Assembly: GCA_964017195.1 (NCBI GenBank)
Contig: OZ024895.1
Span: 26,639,875 to 26,703,874, forward strand
DNA from: Siderastrea radians
Taxonomy: Eukaryota > Cnidaria > Anthozoa > Scleractinia > Rhizangiidae
DNA length: 64,000 nt
Direction of reading: 5' to 3'
The notes under the pieces were generated by a model. That model had not been told where the DNA came from and did no database searches. It saw only the letters and a program-made list of their open reading frames with translations. Shown piece after piece: positions 10,101-23,600 of the stretch. Made by a program: the position numbers and the translations under genes. The number at the start of each line of letters is the position of its first letter. Position 1 is the stretch's first letter.

Positions 10101-11935
10101 ACGTAATAAGCTCACCTTCTTTCATTATTCCGATATATAAAACCTCACAACTGGAGGATATGCAGTGAGCCCTGCATGCAGGGATAATTGCACTGATGAA
10201 CATTTAATCTTGCAAGTTCACCATACGCGTTTCTAATATCTATTGACCTTCCCTATTACAGCTGTATAGAAATCACAGTCCTGTTAGCCCTAGCTATATA
10301 GTCATGCCCAGTTTAAAACTTTCAAACTGTTTATTAACCAAATGAATTTGTGAAGTTAGAACACATCAATGTCAGTATATCATTCATATATGGTTATATG
10401 TAAACTTTCACACGAATTATAAGTCATGTTAACATGTCAAAAATAGCCCCTCCTCGGTAAGAAGATGGAGATTCAGTGCAATAACAATGAATGTAAAACG
10501 TTTTTTAAATACGATTTATCCATTCACTAAATTGTATACTGTACTATTCAAGAATTTCATTCAAATAGAGTGTGGGAAGAATGCAAGTTGTGGAGTTGCG
10601 AGTTGCCAGTTGCGATGGAAAATGGTGTAGATTCCTCATCAGGAATCTACACTGTGCTTTAAGTAATGTTGGTCAAGTTATTATTGTTTTTTGCAGGGTT
10701 CTCAACTGAACCTATCGCATGGATCACAAAGTAAGTGGAAACAGTGACATACTTTCCAATTTTCTACATACACACGGACTCTTAATTCAATCGCAACTTG
10801 TATCTTCGACTTGACCTCAAAGTATATTTTGCTGTAAATTACTGACAGTGTAACACAGTTAATCAATCGGAGACGCACTGCGCTAAAAAGACGATAGGCG
10901 AGTACACATAAAATAAACAGAACTGCTAAAGGGAAAACCACAGCGACAAACCAGTGAGGAGTGCCGGATCTTGTGTAGACCTGGATTAGTAAAAATCTTG
11001 AAGACGAGAAAGTAAACAACAATAAACTGATCCTTACGGCGAAAAGATTGAGAAATTAAAATGGAAACAGAAATGAAATAAAGTTATATATTTGCCCGAT
11101 ATTTTGGGTTCCAAAACAAACCTTCTTCGGGGCTAAGAAAGAAAAATGTGTACAACTACAAGATGACCGTAACATATATGGGTTTGAAATACAGCATAAC
11201 AGAAAATGATAGGCTAGGAAAAGTTGATAAGTAACTACTCAGTAATTAAGTAATGAAGATCGCTTACACTATAATAGGTGAATGTTATCGACCTAACACA
11301 CTGAAATTAAAGACTTTCGTCCATAAGTGCCGTGGCTTTTACTTTTCACACAAACGCAACCGGGGGAGCCATACGGCTGCTCTCCATCGGATTCGTTTTT
11401 TAATTCTCTCACCCATTCGTTACTACGAGTAGCGCCAACATATAGATACATTCGAAAGTGCACCCCCGAATGTAATATAGAACGGAGTCAGTAAGAAGTA
11501 AAAAAAGGGGGGGGGGGGGGAGATAAGGGAGAACAACCGGGAGGAAATTCAAATCGTTAAAAAATCTTCGGGAAGAAACGAGATTGAAGTTTAACTTTAA
11601 AATGAGACAAAATAGAATACGATACTTTAACAGCACCAATTTACAATATTGAGAGCGCAGTCAAACAATACTGTCGAGGAACCGAATCTGCAACTTGCAA
11701 CTCGCAACTGTCACTCGCAACTTGCAACTTGCAACTCTCAACTCGCAGATTACCCAGTCCCATTCAAATATGGCTGTAATCCGGCAGTTACTTAGCGTTC
11801 CTCGGCGGGTGAAACTGGAGCCGAAAAAGCCGTCTGCTCTCGCAGGCTAGCAGTTACTATGTAACAGAATAATTTGAATAAGTTGTATTAACACATGTTT
11901 TAATGCAAAATCTTGCCTGGCACATAGGATACCTA
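10101..11935. other. No recognised gene; small inverted repeats
   Basis: A perfect 12-bp-arm hairpin with a CATC loop lies at 10625-10652 (GTGTAGATTCCT). GTTGC-rich tandem words at ~10580-10615 (AGTTGCGAGTTGC) reappear in inverted orientation at ~11690-11750 (GCAACTTGCAACT), so the 1.1 kb between may be an element with tandem-repeat ends. A 106-codon minus-strand frame at 10702-11022 contains a hydrophobic stretch (VAVVFPLAVLFILCVL) but no family I know; I do not call it a gene. A run of 13 G lies at ~11508-11520. Confidence 0.4.
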
Positions 11936-11939
11936 TCCT

Positions 11940-12024
11940 TCGATTCAGGATTTCGAGTTAGGATTTCAAGTCAGGATGTCAAGTCAGGATTTTGAATCAA
12001 GATTTCGAATCAGGATTTCGGGTC
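11940..12024 (+). repeat. 13-bp tandem repeat (GGATTTCGAATCA type)
   Basis: About six imperfect tandem copies of a word close to CAGGATTTCGAAT. Low-complexity sequence without coding value. Confidence 0.7.
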
Positions 12025-12074
12025 AGTATTCCACATTCTGCAAAAACGAAATTCTTCGTGGGTGTGACCATGTT

Positions 12075-12212
12075 CTAAGACGGTTAGACAATGAACGCTC
12101 GTGTCCTATGGGATATAGCGTCCCTCGCAAGATAGAATGCCACTCGGCCTGCGGCCTCGTGGCATTCTATATCCCATAGAACACTCGCGTTCATTGTCTA
12201 ACCCTTACTTAG
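12075..12212. mobile_element. Fold-back element (MITE-like), ~138 bp
   Basis: Inverted arms GTTAGACAATGAACGC (from 12083) and its complement ending near 12202. An inner hairpin AGAATGCCAC...GTGGCATTCT surrounds CGGCCTGCGGCC. It has no coding potential. Confidence 0.7.
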
Positions 12213-12328
12213 GATGTCGTTTTTCTAACTTCTAATTTGCATACCAAGCACGTGCACCACGTGCACCCACATATAAACACTCATTCCAATACATGTATTT
12301 TCCTGTCGCACAGCAGGCAAGCTACTGT

Positions 12329-12692
12329 CACAGGGTACAGAGGAGCGAAGTCCGAGCAGAACGTTTAGTTTTCCTTGCGAAAGACAACCGACATACTTGC
12401 GTTACTCGCGTTACCTAGATTTTTACCGCAGGTCAAATTGCTGTGGGCTCTTAGGATCACTGAGATCGACGGCGGCTTCGCTTTCCAAAGAAAAGCCGTT
12501 ACCCTTCGGGCAACGTTTTAAGCGACCGCGTAGTGTAACTCGATCTCAGTGATCCTAAGAGCCCACAGTAATTTGACCTGTGGTAAAAATCTAGGTAACG
12601 CGAGTAACGCAAGTTCGCAGCAAATTATGTCGGTTGTCTTTCGCAAGGAAAACTAAACGTTCTGCTCGAACTTCGCTCCTCTGGACCCTGTG
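12329..12692. mobile_element. Fold-back element, ~364 bp with ~140-bp arms
   Basis: The left arm at 12329-12469 and the right arm at 12541-12692 are near-complementary over their whole length (for example CTTAGGATCACTGAGATCGA against TCGATCTCAGTGATCCTAAG). The right arm has a small extra segment around 12615-12630. A ~70-bp non-complementary centre separates them. Typical of a non-autonomous hairpin element. Confidence 0.8.
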
Positions 12693-13238
12693 GTACTGTT
12701 GGTTTTAGTAAACTTTAGTAATGAAAATCCCATATTACCTTGCGGTCTTGTCGCATAGAAGTAAAACTTTCATCCATCCATCAGTGTTTTCTATTTTCAT
12801 TTTCTATCAGTCACTACTTTTGCACAGTACTAATTGGTGTAGCTACAGTTGCTCCAGAATGAATGACTCATGTTTTCTATTTTCAATTTCTATCAATTAA
12901 TCATTACTTCTGCACATTACTGCATTTCTGTAAAAGCTACATGTACTTGCTCCGCAACCATGCAAATAGCATTTCCTTCCACATTAAAGAACGTTGCCTA
13001 GCAAGCGTTTCCAAAGGTTTTTCCGAACCTTCGAAACATTTTTCGCTTTTGGTTGCGCGAAAATTGCGCAAAAAATTCCATTTGTCGCCCTCGCCCCAAT
13101 TTTGGCGCCGCCAAAAAGCGAAAATGCTTCAAACACCGGAATGCCTGCTAAGTAGGCTAAAAGTTTTGTTAAACAACATGTTTCTGTCAATTTCATTAAC
13201 GTTTTTTCAAATATTCATCCACAGAGCTTAATATCAAA
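12693..13238. other. No gene seen
   Basis: AT-rich. The 122-codon frame at 12863-13231 shows no recognisable family and its antisense frame is equally open. I see no other structure. Confidence 0.4.
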
Positions 13239-14490
13239 CAGGGGCGTTCCCAGACATTTTTTAGTAGTACGCACAAAGCCAGTCTTCTACTGAGCCGAAG
13301 GGATACAAACATAATTGCACATATGATTACAGTTCTGCCCCTCTGTCGCTGCACTGCACATTTTAATATTATTACATATTCTCGAATATAATTGCTTTCC
13401 AGCAACGTTTGGATGTCCTGTCTAATTCAATTGCACGCCGTCGTTTGAATTTCTTTCACGTAATAGTACTGATTTTCTCCTATTTAGTAGGTAATTGAAA
13501 ACTTATTGTAAAAAGAACTGTGTCTAACAAGCGTGATTATATAAACTAATTGCGATTTTGACACGGCACTTCTGCATTCCATTGACGGCTAGTTGGAAGA
13601 AAATATATCCCGTATTGGGCGGAGTCGCGCAGCCACGAAGCCCAATACGGAGAATATATTTTGGTTTCCAACGCCGTCAATAGAATGCGGAATTGCCGTC
13701 TCAAAATCGCAATTAGTTTTGTATCACGATTCAATCATTTTTCGGGTGAAAAAAAGCAGAACTGAGAATTTCTTGTTCTGATTGAAAGATAAATTATTAG
13801 TCGTCTAGTGTTGAACACGAATCTTTGTATGCGTAATCAAATCTTTGTTTAGCAGAAAATTTATGAAAATGCAGACTTTCCTCGCCATAAAACAGTGCTT
13901 GACACAACTAAATTCAAAAATTAATGTAGTTTTCTTAGTTCCAGACTTCGACAAAACAGGTAAAATAGTGCAAACTCGACGAGTTTTTCATTCAAAACTT
14001 TGCAAAAACATGATCGCGTTAAAACGAATAAAAAACGCTTTAAACGTCCTCTTACCTTTGAGGCTGAATGTCTCTTTCCTTTGCCTTTCAAATGACAAAT
14101 AAATTTTCCAACTGTTCGTCAAAGAGAAAGTTTAAACTTTTGTTTTGAACTGGAGGAGCTTAAAAAAAATGGCGCGAAATTTTCAGCCAATCACTGGCTC
14201 GTTGTTGACACTACGCAGTTATTTTGACGCCTAAAAAGCTATCGAAAGAAACTGAGAATCGTGATACACAAAAATGTAATCGAGAATGAAGGTAAAGGTA
14301 AGGCTCCTGACTTTTTGCTGCAAGGCCTGTAAGATTCCACCGTGTTCTCTCGTTGAAGATTTTTCTGCTCATCTACATGAATTTTCCTTTTCTTCTGTAT
14401 TCTGAACCGTCAACTTAAGAAAAATCATATTGAGGGCGAGAAATTCTGGTACGCACTTGCGTATTTCGCGTAAATACAGGAACGCCCCTG
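13239..14490. mobile_element. hAT-like non-autonomous element, ~1.25 kb
   Basis: The ends are CAGGGGCGTTCC (13239) and its complement GGAACGCCCCTG (ending 14490). TCAAA lies directly outside both ends. Inner terminal similarity continues weakly (GTACGCAC/GTGCGTAC). CAGGGGCG-type termini are common in hAT elements, but the usual 8-bp target duplication is not clear; only the 5-bp TCAAA is seen. No transposase is present. The 85-codon frame at 13845-14102 is unrecognised. The element ends 97 bp beyond the VPS26C stop codon. Confidence 0.6.
13545..13717. mobile_element. Nested fold-back element, ~173 bp
   Basis: The arms begin ACTAATTGCGATTTTGA and end with its complement. The inner arms include ATTCCATTGACGGC and CCCGTATTGGGC with complementary partners. 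It lies inside the hAT-like element. Confidence 0.7.
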
Positions 14491-14587
14491 TCAAATATGC
14501 CGAGGTTGATTGTCTCCTTCTTCACAATATTAATTTTCACAAAGAAATCCTCTGCTGTTATCATCATTTATACGCATCTGTACATTA

Positions 14588-14667
14588 CTATCTGACAACC
14601 TTGATTGGAAAGTTTTCTGTGATAAGATGATCATCTTGAAGAACTATCACTACATTCACCTCAAACT
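14588..14667 (-). CDS. VPS26C: VPS26C exon 11 (last)
   Basis: Residues 270-295 (EFEVNVVIVLQDDHLITENF...), stop TAG at 14588-14590. Acceptor TTCTCAG. No AATAAA is seen close downstream; TATAAA (on the minus strand) at 14567-14572 is a weak candidate. Confidence 0.88.
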
Positions 14668-17600
14668 CTGAGAAGAGAAAACAGCAACAAAATCAAATTT
14701 AATCATGAAATGAGCACACAAGTGAAAGAGAAGGATGGGTGAATGAATAAATGACTGAATTGGGAATAGTTTTTAGTCAATGTGTTTTTAACAGGCAAAC
14801 CTGCATTTTAAGGGTGACCACTCAACCTTGAGAAATGGGTAACTGCCCACTTAATACAGGTTGACCGTTTAATACAGGTTTGACTGGCAAACAAGGAAAG
14901 GAAACTTAAAAGTGAAGAAAGGGACCCGTCATGAGGCGAGTTGTCTGTAAAGCGTTTCATACCTCTCCTTGCGATGGACGAAAAGAAACTACAGAATTTG
15001 TTTACTGGCAGGCCACACAACAATGAATAACTCGCTGGGACCTAGGAATAGGTAACCGCGACGGCGATCGCTTAGGGGTAAAGTCTAATTAAAAGTAATT
15101 AAGGGGGGACTTTTCCGGGACTTTTACTGGCGGGTTAATAGAGGGTGACTGCCTGCTTAATTACACAGACTCACTTAATACAGGTTTGACTGTAATTTGA
15201 TTGTTGGTTAATTTAAATATTCAATTCAGCTGTTTGATTTCATTCGATTTCATAACCTATTAGCCACGCATTTACAGTGACAAATCGGTGGGCCCCAAAA
15301 CGTTTTTTTTGCCAAAATAAAGGGAGGTTCGAGTTACCAACTGAAGTTTACAGATATTGTCCAATGTTGGGATTTCTCAGACCACAACCTCACATTTTAT
15401 GACCTTAGTTGTATCATAGTGTGAGGTTACCTCTAGAGTGGAGTTCTCACCATTTTATAGACATTTCATTGGGCCACTTTCCATCCAAGATTCTCTAAAT
15501 CATCTGGCTATTGAGTTGCAGAGTGAGTGCATGATCCTGAAACGTTTCTGGATGCAATTTTCATTTATTTTTGTTAATTCTTTTTGCTCTAGCAATTTAA
15601 TGTTGTCATTATTAACACGCATGGAGATTTGACTGACAAGGTAATAAGCAGGTTATCACCTAGTCTCTAACTGTGGCCATCTATGAGCAAAAGGTCATCA
15701 CCACATATCACAACTGTACTGAATTCATCTCTCGGATTGAGTTTACTTCTGCCTGCACTATGGATTTAATATAACATTTCATTTGTAAATCACTCTGTAT
15801 TTGTAGAGCTTTAAAGAGTCTTAAAATGCGTGTCATTGATGCACGTTTCAATTCATATGTACACTTTTTCATTACGCTAGTAATTCTAAGAATAGGTGAC
15901 GCTGTCACCTATTCTGAGAATTACTTTCAAAAACTAATAGATATATTTAGGCAAGCCTAAAAGCGAAGCTCCACCTTTTTTTTCCGTTGGTGCTTATAAT
16001 TTCTGAAAATACTCTTATTGAATACAAGAAGGGCATTAGCACCCACCGCTCTTCTCCGGCTCCCTTACTTAAAGGTGCAAAATATATTACAGTCATTCGC
16101 TCAAGATACAAGCCCTAGCCTGTGAAGTGAAAGACGTACCAAGTATTTGTTTGGCCACGCGAAAAGAAGAGGTCTTGGGTAAGTGAACAAGAAAAAAAAA
16201 GAACACGAAATAAAAAATATAGGGCCCTGAATGAGACTGTGTTCTGCTAGTAGAGCCAAATCAACAGCTTTAAGGGTACACAGCGTTTAAAAGCAGATTG
16301 AATTGAGTTCTTATGTCTATTTTTGAACAATGAATTTAAAATGGCATTTTATTTTATTTTTTTCATTTCAGAGGATGAAGGTTATTTTTTAATTGTTACT
16401 TTATTATTGCTGTTAAATTCAGCTTTCTTATTGGTTGTGAAAGGCGTAAGAAAAGGACAAAAATGTTTTTCCTCCTCGGCATGGAATCGATCTTGGGTCA
16501 TTTGCTTTGTAAGCGACTGCGCTTCCTCTAAGCCACGGTGACATCGTTGGCTAGTGTTGGGTTAATTTTTATATCGTTTCACATAACAAAAGGGACTCGA
16601 TCAATATATTAAACAGGTGTTTTTCTTGGGAAAATGTGTTCGGACTGCCGCAAAAACCATTATTGTGGACAGAAAAAACCACACGGAGGCACTAGCTCTG
16701 CTATGTTTAACGTCAGGACGGACGGACGTATGGTCACGTGACTATTATGTCTACCAAAATTTCTGGGCTTGATAACTAACCATTTTTTCGTACTCCACAG
16801 GTGCGGCTTTGCAGTACAGAGTTCCACTAAAACACAAATTGCAATCAGAGGAAACCCCAACATACTGGTCCAGTTTCCTTTAAAATTATTCTACCTGTTC
16901 TCTGAAACAATAATTGTGTGTTTGGCTGCAGACTACTAAGATGGAAATGGATTGCAACTTGAAAACATTAGGCTGATGTTTTCAAGTTTCTTCTTTGTTT
17001 CTTGGAAAAATCGTCAAAAACTGACTACGATTTGTTCTCCCTCTGAGAAAATCATTCAATTTCTTTGTCTTGATGTTCTAGGAGCATTTCGTGTATGAGA
17101 AAGGGATATTTAAATGGAATTTTGTGAAATAAGGGCATCCAACAGTTTGTTTCAGTTGAATACCTGTTTAGAAAGTCTTAAGAAATACTTTCTAAATTGA
17201 AGCTATACTAACCAATTTTGAAGTTCGCAGTCGCTAAGGTAGGACAAGTGAAGAGACGTGGAAAAATCATGTATACAGGGATCCTTAAACCACGGCAAAC
17301 ATTCCCGTCTGCAATCTGAATCAAAATAGAACTGTACCATAAAACAAGCATACAAAGAAAAAAGGGGGCTCTTTTTTAGTTGTAACTGGCAGTACAGATC
17401 ATTACATATGCATTATGAACCAACTATGGAAACAGGGTCCTGGGGATACAGGTCAAACAAAGATTATTGAAATTAGTAATTTGGTCTAGCTTCATTGAGC
17501 AGAGCTTTTAAAGCAACTTACAGTACTTAGTAGCAATGGCCCTCTACAATATACATGTATGATATGTACAGCTTTTAGTTAATTGGTTTCAGAATGCACC

Positions 17601-20600
17601 TTATTATGACTCACTAATTTTTGTGCATGAATTGAAATGACAGCCATGTTTTGCTAGGTGAAATTTTCACAATAATTCTTTGATTGAAAAAAGGAAACAA
17701 ACGCATCAAGTCTCATAAAAATATACTAATTTACTTTTTTAAGGGTTGGTTGCATGGTTTGGTGCACGTGCAAACTATGATGTACACTGTAAGCCAATTC
17801 AAATTACTGTTTAGAAACCAATCACAAGCAAGTAGACATCTCAAACACTTGACCAGAGTAAATCCTTTGGGATGAAGAATAAATTTGATGGTAAATGCTA
17901 ATTACTGAATTTTTGGTGTAAAACTGTTGAAATTCTATTTGAAATTTGCTTATCCATTGAATTATAGTCTTTCCTCATGCCAGGCTCCCCTGGAGCAAAA
18001 CTGAGAGAATCTCTGGTCTGATTAGCTATAGGTTGCTAGGTTAAAGCAGATTACACAAATCAGAAGTAATTTGAGTAAGGGGCTGACTAGTAAGTTCTGA
18101 ATGGACACCAATTGATGCAAATATGTAGAGAGCTGAGCTGAAAAAAAATATATTCAGCTCAGCATGACACTGAATTGAAACTTCAGTCAGGCATCTGTGG
18201 ACTCTAAAATGGTTCATGTTTGTGAAATCCCACATTGATAGAACTTTAAGTTCTTACAAATCAAAATGTCAAAGTCAGTATCATAACACACAGACCAAGT
18301 CGAGCTAGTAACAAAACAGCAGTCTCTCCCTATTGATTACACTTGTCCAATAGATACATGATGACAGCCAATTCACACCACTCTCTTGTTCCAGGGGTAC
18401 AGAACAAGAGAGAACATGGGAATGAGCTGGTGTTGGAACACATCATGCCAAAGGTTTTCACTAACAAACAGAGCTGAAATGCTCATGGAGACATTGCCAA
18501 GCACAGCACATAAGCACATCAGATTATTTTATAACAAGTACATATTAACTACTAGCAAATGTCATACCTGAATGTTTTGAATCTCAGTAGCTGACGATAT
18601 AAGCAAAAGTACATATTAGTTTTAGTACAACAAAAGACACCTACTTTTACTTAACCTGTGTTAAGTTTCCAGTACTAACAGGCATTATTGTACCATTGTA
18701 CGACCCCACTGACACAATTTTATAGAAAAAGCATTCGGTGATCTGACATGTGCAGTACTGCCGGACAGGTTGAGGTGAGCTGGTCCCACCAAAAAAAGCC
18801 CCTTTGTCGATGGACAGGTCATCTGTTAATTTAGTGCACACGCATTTAAAACTTTCATACATTTTGAGCATTTGAGAGCAAATCAAAGATAGTGTAAGTA
18901 TCATGACAAAGGCGAATACTACACTGTAACACTTACCATCCTTTGAATATCCTTCTGCACAACCTGACAACAGAACAAAAGGTAATGATTTACATAGATA
19001 CAACTGTACTTTCTCTTTCATTTTCTTGGGCATTTTTGCTGAGTGATCCGTAGAAAGGTGCATTGATGGTATTAAGTGAAAACTAATAGTGTTGTGGCCT
19101 GATTTTGGTAAGGAAAGATATAATTACAAAGGATTGCCCATGCTCAACCATGCTCTACCATGCCCTACCAACACAACAATGACAATAATATCACAATTTT
19201 TACTGGTAGACCATCAGCATTTTCCCCTATGGTCGGTTTTAATGTTTTCTTCTGATCTTTCATTACCATCAATTTCAGCCATTGTTTGCGGATAGTTCTT
19301 TTTTCTGCTCAGAATATGAAAACTTCACCCGTCATGCAGCCCTGCTCTATCATCCGCTGCCGGTGGGGCAAAATATCAGCTGTTCACTGACCTTTGCATA
19401 CTAACAGACATTGCCTAGTGTTTCATTCTATAGATATCACATACACACCACTCTGCTTTGCGAATTCGTCCTAAGTATTAACCGAAGTAAGCGCAAATTG
19501 AGACAAGTACCTGCAGAAATACTTGAGACACTGCTAAGCACAGGTGCAAAATTTGGCTTCTGTTGCCCAGTTATTTTCCCCCCAACCTCCCCCTTTCAAT
19601 GTTGTTTGCTACACTGACCAAAACATTGGCTGACAACCTTGAAAGGCGAGGGGGATACTTGGGTGAATTGCCAGCTGTCCTGTGGGATGAAGCAATATTG
19701 CAGTGGTAGGATGGTTCCCGCTTACAGGGTTGCCATGGAGAACTTCTTGTGGTGCTAGGTACCAGTTCCCAACTCATCAATTGGTGATGAGTTAACCATC
19801 CAATATTTCTCTTTAATAGAAAACAATGAAAAATTGTAGTTGGGGCTTGATCACAGGTTTATAAACTCACCACAGGTTTCTATTCTCACAAGCTGCAGCT
19901 CAATGGACTTAATTGGTTTGTCTGAGTGTACAACTTCCAGCTGTGAAGCGATAACAAAATCAACAATTGGCAGATTACGCAATTTCTTGACTGCTCTTAC
20001 CAAGAGCAAATTGATGCTTGAAACATCAGCCTCTGAATTTTTTACTGTGATCCAAATTTTCATGTTTCGATTTCCTACTAATGCAGCACCACGGTTTCTT
20101 TAAAAACTAAACCCCTTTAATTAAAATTCTTGGAGATCATCAATTTCCTTTAGTAAATGCAAGGGTCTTATTGAAGTGCTTGGAGCATAATGATAGTTCT
20201 GTTCATTATTATTGGTATAATTGTCATTGTTTTTGTTCAGTTAGTTATTGTTACTTAATATAGTATTTAAATAAGGCATCTTGTCAATGCTGGCATGAGT
20301 CATAGACACCAGGCTTGATCCTGCTCCTTTAAGTACCTTTGAGCACTTTTTTGATGATCTTTATTAGCTGAACTCAGTAAACAAGCACTGAAGCCTAAGT
20401 CTAAGAAAGAAAAGAAAGCAGTCCGAGCTCTTCTATTTCAAGACTGTAACTTTGGTTGTTCAACAAAACCGCAATCTAAAGCTCAGCTGCAATGATTGAC
20501 ATGACCCTGAAAATTAATAAGCCCAAGTGACTGAGCAAAAGGCATTTGTGAAAAACCAAAACCTTACCTCTCCTGTAAAAGGTTTAGTAATACAACACTG

Positions 20601-23600
20601 AGCACTGTCAAGAATTCCTTTCACTAAGAACTTTGGTACCTTTGCTCTCTATAAGAAAAGATGAAAATAAAGGACCCAGGCATTTATAGTATTAATTTAA
20701 TGGTTAAAGGCCAATTCAATGTAATTTATGTGCCATAATTAGTAAGTATCCTTGATTTATAATACCTCTTTCACATTTTCCAGAGACTCTGGTGTGATAG
20801 AAAACTCCACTGGCTTCACCTCTGCCTTTTTCAATGGCCCCTGCATTGGTTAAAATAAATGATTCAAGCATTGAAAATTAGGCCAAATTTAACAGATTTG
20901 AAACTCCCAAAGGCTACATATCTTTAAGAAAAAATGAATCTCGGTCTTTGCACTACTCGAAATCAATGGATGAGACAATGAATGTGGAACATGCCACAAC
21001 CGGGGATGCCTAAAAGCTAAGGTGTGGTAAGGGCCCCACCCAGCAACGCAAAGTGGCAGGTGTGCACCCAAGCCAGTAATCCAGCTTTGGATTGACTGCG
21101 GGGTTAGGGACGGGTGGGAAAGAAACAAATACAAATCTAGCCTGTAGTAAACTATTTTGAACAAAATGCAACAGGTACAAGAGATGGTAACAAAGGAGCT
21201 TAGATTAGTGGATATAGCTGATAAGGGCATAACTTAGTATCTATTTCAGAAAACAAACAACGCAGTCTTGGGTACTAAAAGATTTACCTTTAATAAGTCT
21301 CATAAGGGCATGCAGTTCATGTTCATGAAATACAAAGGATCTCTTGTGAAGGAACCATGTAATGCAAGGTCCTTCGTGATAAAAGTCAAGTGTCGATAGC
21401 TGCTGAATGGCAGCATAAAATAACAGAGGGTGTGAAAGGACCACAATAAGCTATTAGTCAAAGGCATCAAGTTTCACAGTTTAGCGCATGTGCGGGCGAT
21501 GACGTGAGCGCTGTCAAGCTAATTGTTTTTAGACCAATTAGAAGTGAGTTTACAACTCTGGTGGGATAAGGCAGTAAATTATTATAACTTGTTGTTGATA
21601 GTATATGAAATTACAGGCCAAACATGACTCCCGCTAGTTGTTGAAGTTATTCCAGCCTTCAAAATAGAGCTGTCCCAGGTACAATCATAACAGCTTTGTC
21701 CCCTTGATAAAGATTTGCCCCTTTGACCAAGATGATTTGAAGGCGACACAGCTAAATTGTGCCGGTAAATTGTGTGGTTGACCCACTGATCTTAGAGAAC
21801 CTCAAGCTGTGATACTGTTCGGTCTTAGAGCCGTTTGAAATCTTTGTGCCACTGTGTGTGATAGTTCTTTGGCAATTAGTTAGGTTTTTGAGCTCAGTTT
21901 AATTGCAAGATTCCTAAAAGCTGCTTAAAAGAGTGATGTTTAAGTTCTGAAAGGATCCACAAGTTTCTTGATATGTGATTTGATGTTTGCTTGCAGTTAT
22001 CTGCAAGACATGTAACTTTCTTTATCACGGATGTCAGATCCAAATTAATTATCCTGAGACTGTGGCTGTCTCCTTTGATCATAAAGAAGCTACTGCTTCT
22101 TGCGCTGTGTTTTAACTCCACTTTTGGGGTTGTGGTTAAAAAAGAAATAGCCAGGATTCTTGGAGTGAAAACATTGCACCTCTATTGTCTCATGGCGAAC
22201 TACTAGCATCCAACAGATAGATCTCCAGCAGCAATTCAGACAAAGGTCATTGTTTGACCTTTCTGTGACGGTCTGTTTGTAGTTCTTAACGATTCTCCAT
22301 TTGTTAGATCCGCAGCAGTTAAGATGCTGGCTCATGAGACTCAAGGATAATCTTCAATCTTGTGAATGTATTGTGTTCTTTTGTCCTGTTGCCAGTCGGC
22401 CACGACGTCTCTTCTGACCATCCATTCACTAAAATGCCGATTTCGGCTGCTAAAGCACTTTCAACATTACAAAAAGCGAACTAATATTTACGAAATAAAG
22501 ACTCTAAAAACTGGAGAGTGAAGAGCGGATGTGCAAAATAAGGGCGCAATTTCAGCAGATTTTTCCACCATAAGCTCAGTTCGATTTTAGTGTTGAGCCG
22601 TACAGTTTATTTTTGAGCTGTTCCAGTCGTGCATGCGCTTTTCCGTGAACAGCGGACTTTAAATCTATATTATAAGTAAAATTGGTACTAAAAAACTCAA
22701 AAATGGTTACTTAAAGGGGCATAGTCACGACGATTTTGCAGATTTTTGGTCAAAACTGTGCTAAAATTATTGGTAGCTAACTTTATCCATGCCCAACGTT
22801 GTGCCTGAACATTTAAAGGTACATATTAACTTAATTTCATTATTAAATAAGAGAAAACAAACCATGACCATTTAATATCAATTTAATGTCAACAGGCTAA
22901 AAGAATTTGAAAAGTTTCGCCTAATTTTTTCAAGTCGCAATCCATTTCCATCCATGCCATCCGTAGCAACACACGGCAACAAATAGTTTCAGTGAAGTGA
23001 TATTAATAGTCTTTAAATAACAAAACTAGACCATTATTTGTGGGCATTCATTGATGTGAGGACATATTTTTCATTTTTAAAGTGAACTTAAATAGTGTGA
23101 CTATGCCCCTTTAACACACTACCTTATTCTCAACAATAAATTCAGCTTGACTCTGAAGATCCTTGTTCAGCAATGACCTTTTCATCTCAGCTCTAAGGTA
23201 ATACTGAAAAGTAAATGCAAATTACAAATAAAAAATCACAAAGTTTAACTAATTAAACTGACAAGAATAAAATACACATTTAACACATACTCTGTTGCAA
23301 TATATTGATAACCCCAGAAAATTACTCATGTGAGATGCAATTCCCTCCTTTGGAAAAAGTAATCAGAGTGCAAGCGTCAAAATAGCCAGTATGTAAATGT
23401 GCATGGTTGCTTGAATGCATCGTTGATCTAACCCTTACCCCATACACATAACCTAAATGTGATGCAAAATAGCCAGTATGTACGTAAATGTGCATGCTGG
23501 AATGCATCATTGATGTAACCCTTACCCCAATGTATAACCTAAATGTGATGCAAACAAACAGGTTCTCGCATTTTTTGCTAAACAGGTACACAACACTGCA

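Larger units (their letters stand above)
14668..17212 (-). other. VPS26C intron 10 (2.5 kb)
   Basis: Contains repeated TTAATACAGGTTTGACT words at about 14865-15195, and a near-perfect 22-bp-arm hairpin at 15879-15925 (AGTAATTCT...AGAATAGGTGAC). At about 16030-16200 it has a fragment of the 1.1-kb repeat seen at the window start (GGCATTA..., CAAAATATATTACAGTCA). No other gene is seen; the open frames are short. Confidence 0.6.

Noticed and set aside
10702..11022. 106-codon minus frame with a possible membrane segment
   Set aside because: No family resemblance, no splice or conservation evidence.
18647..19063. 138-codon minus frame with a hydrophobic stretch
   Set aside because: Contains VPS26C exon 8 (CAEGYSKD); the rest is intron readthrough on both sides.
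19840..20103. 87-codon plus frame
   Set aside because: Antisense shadow of VPS26C exon 7.
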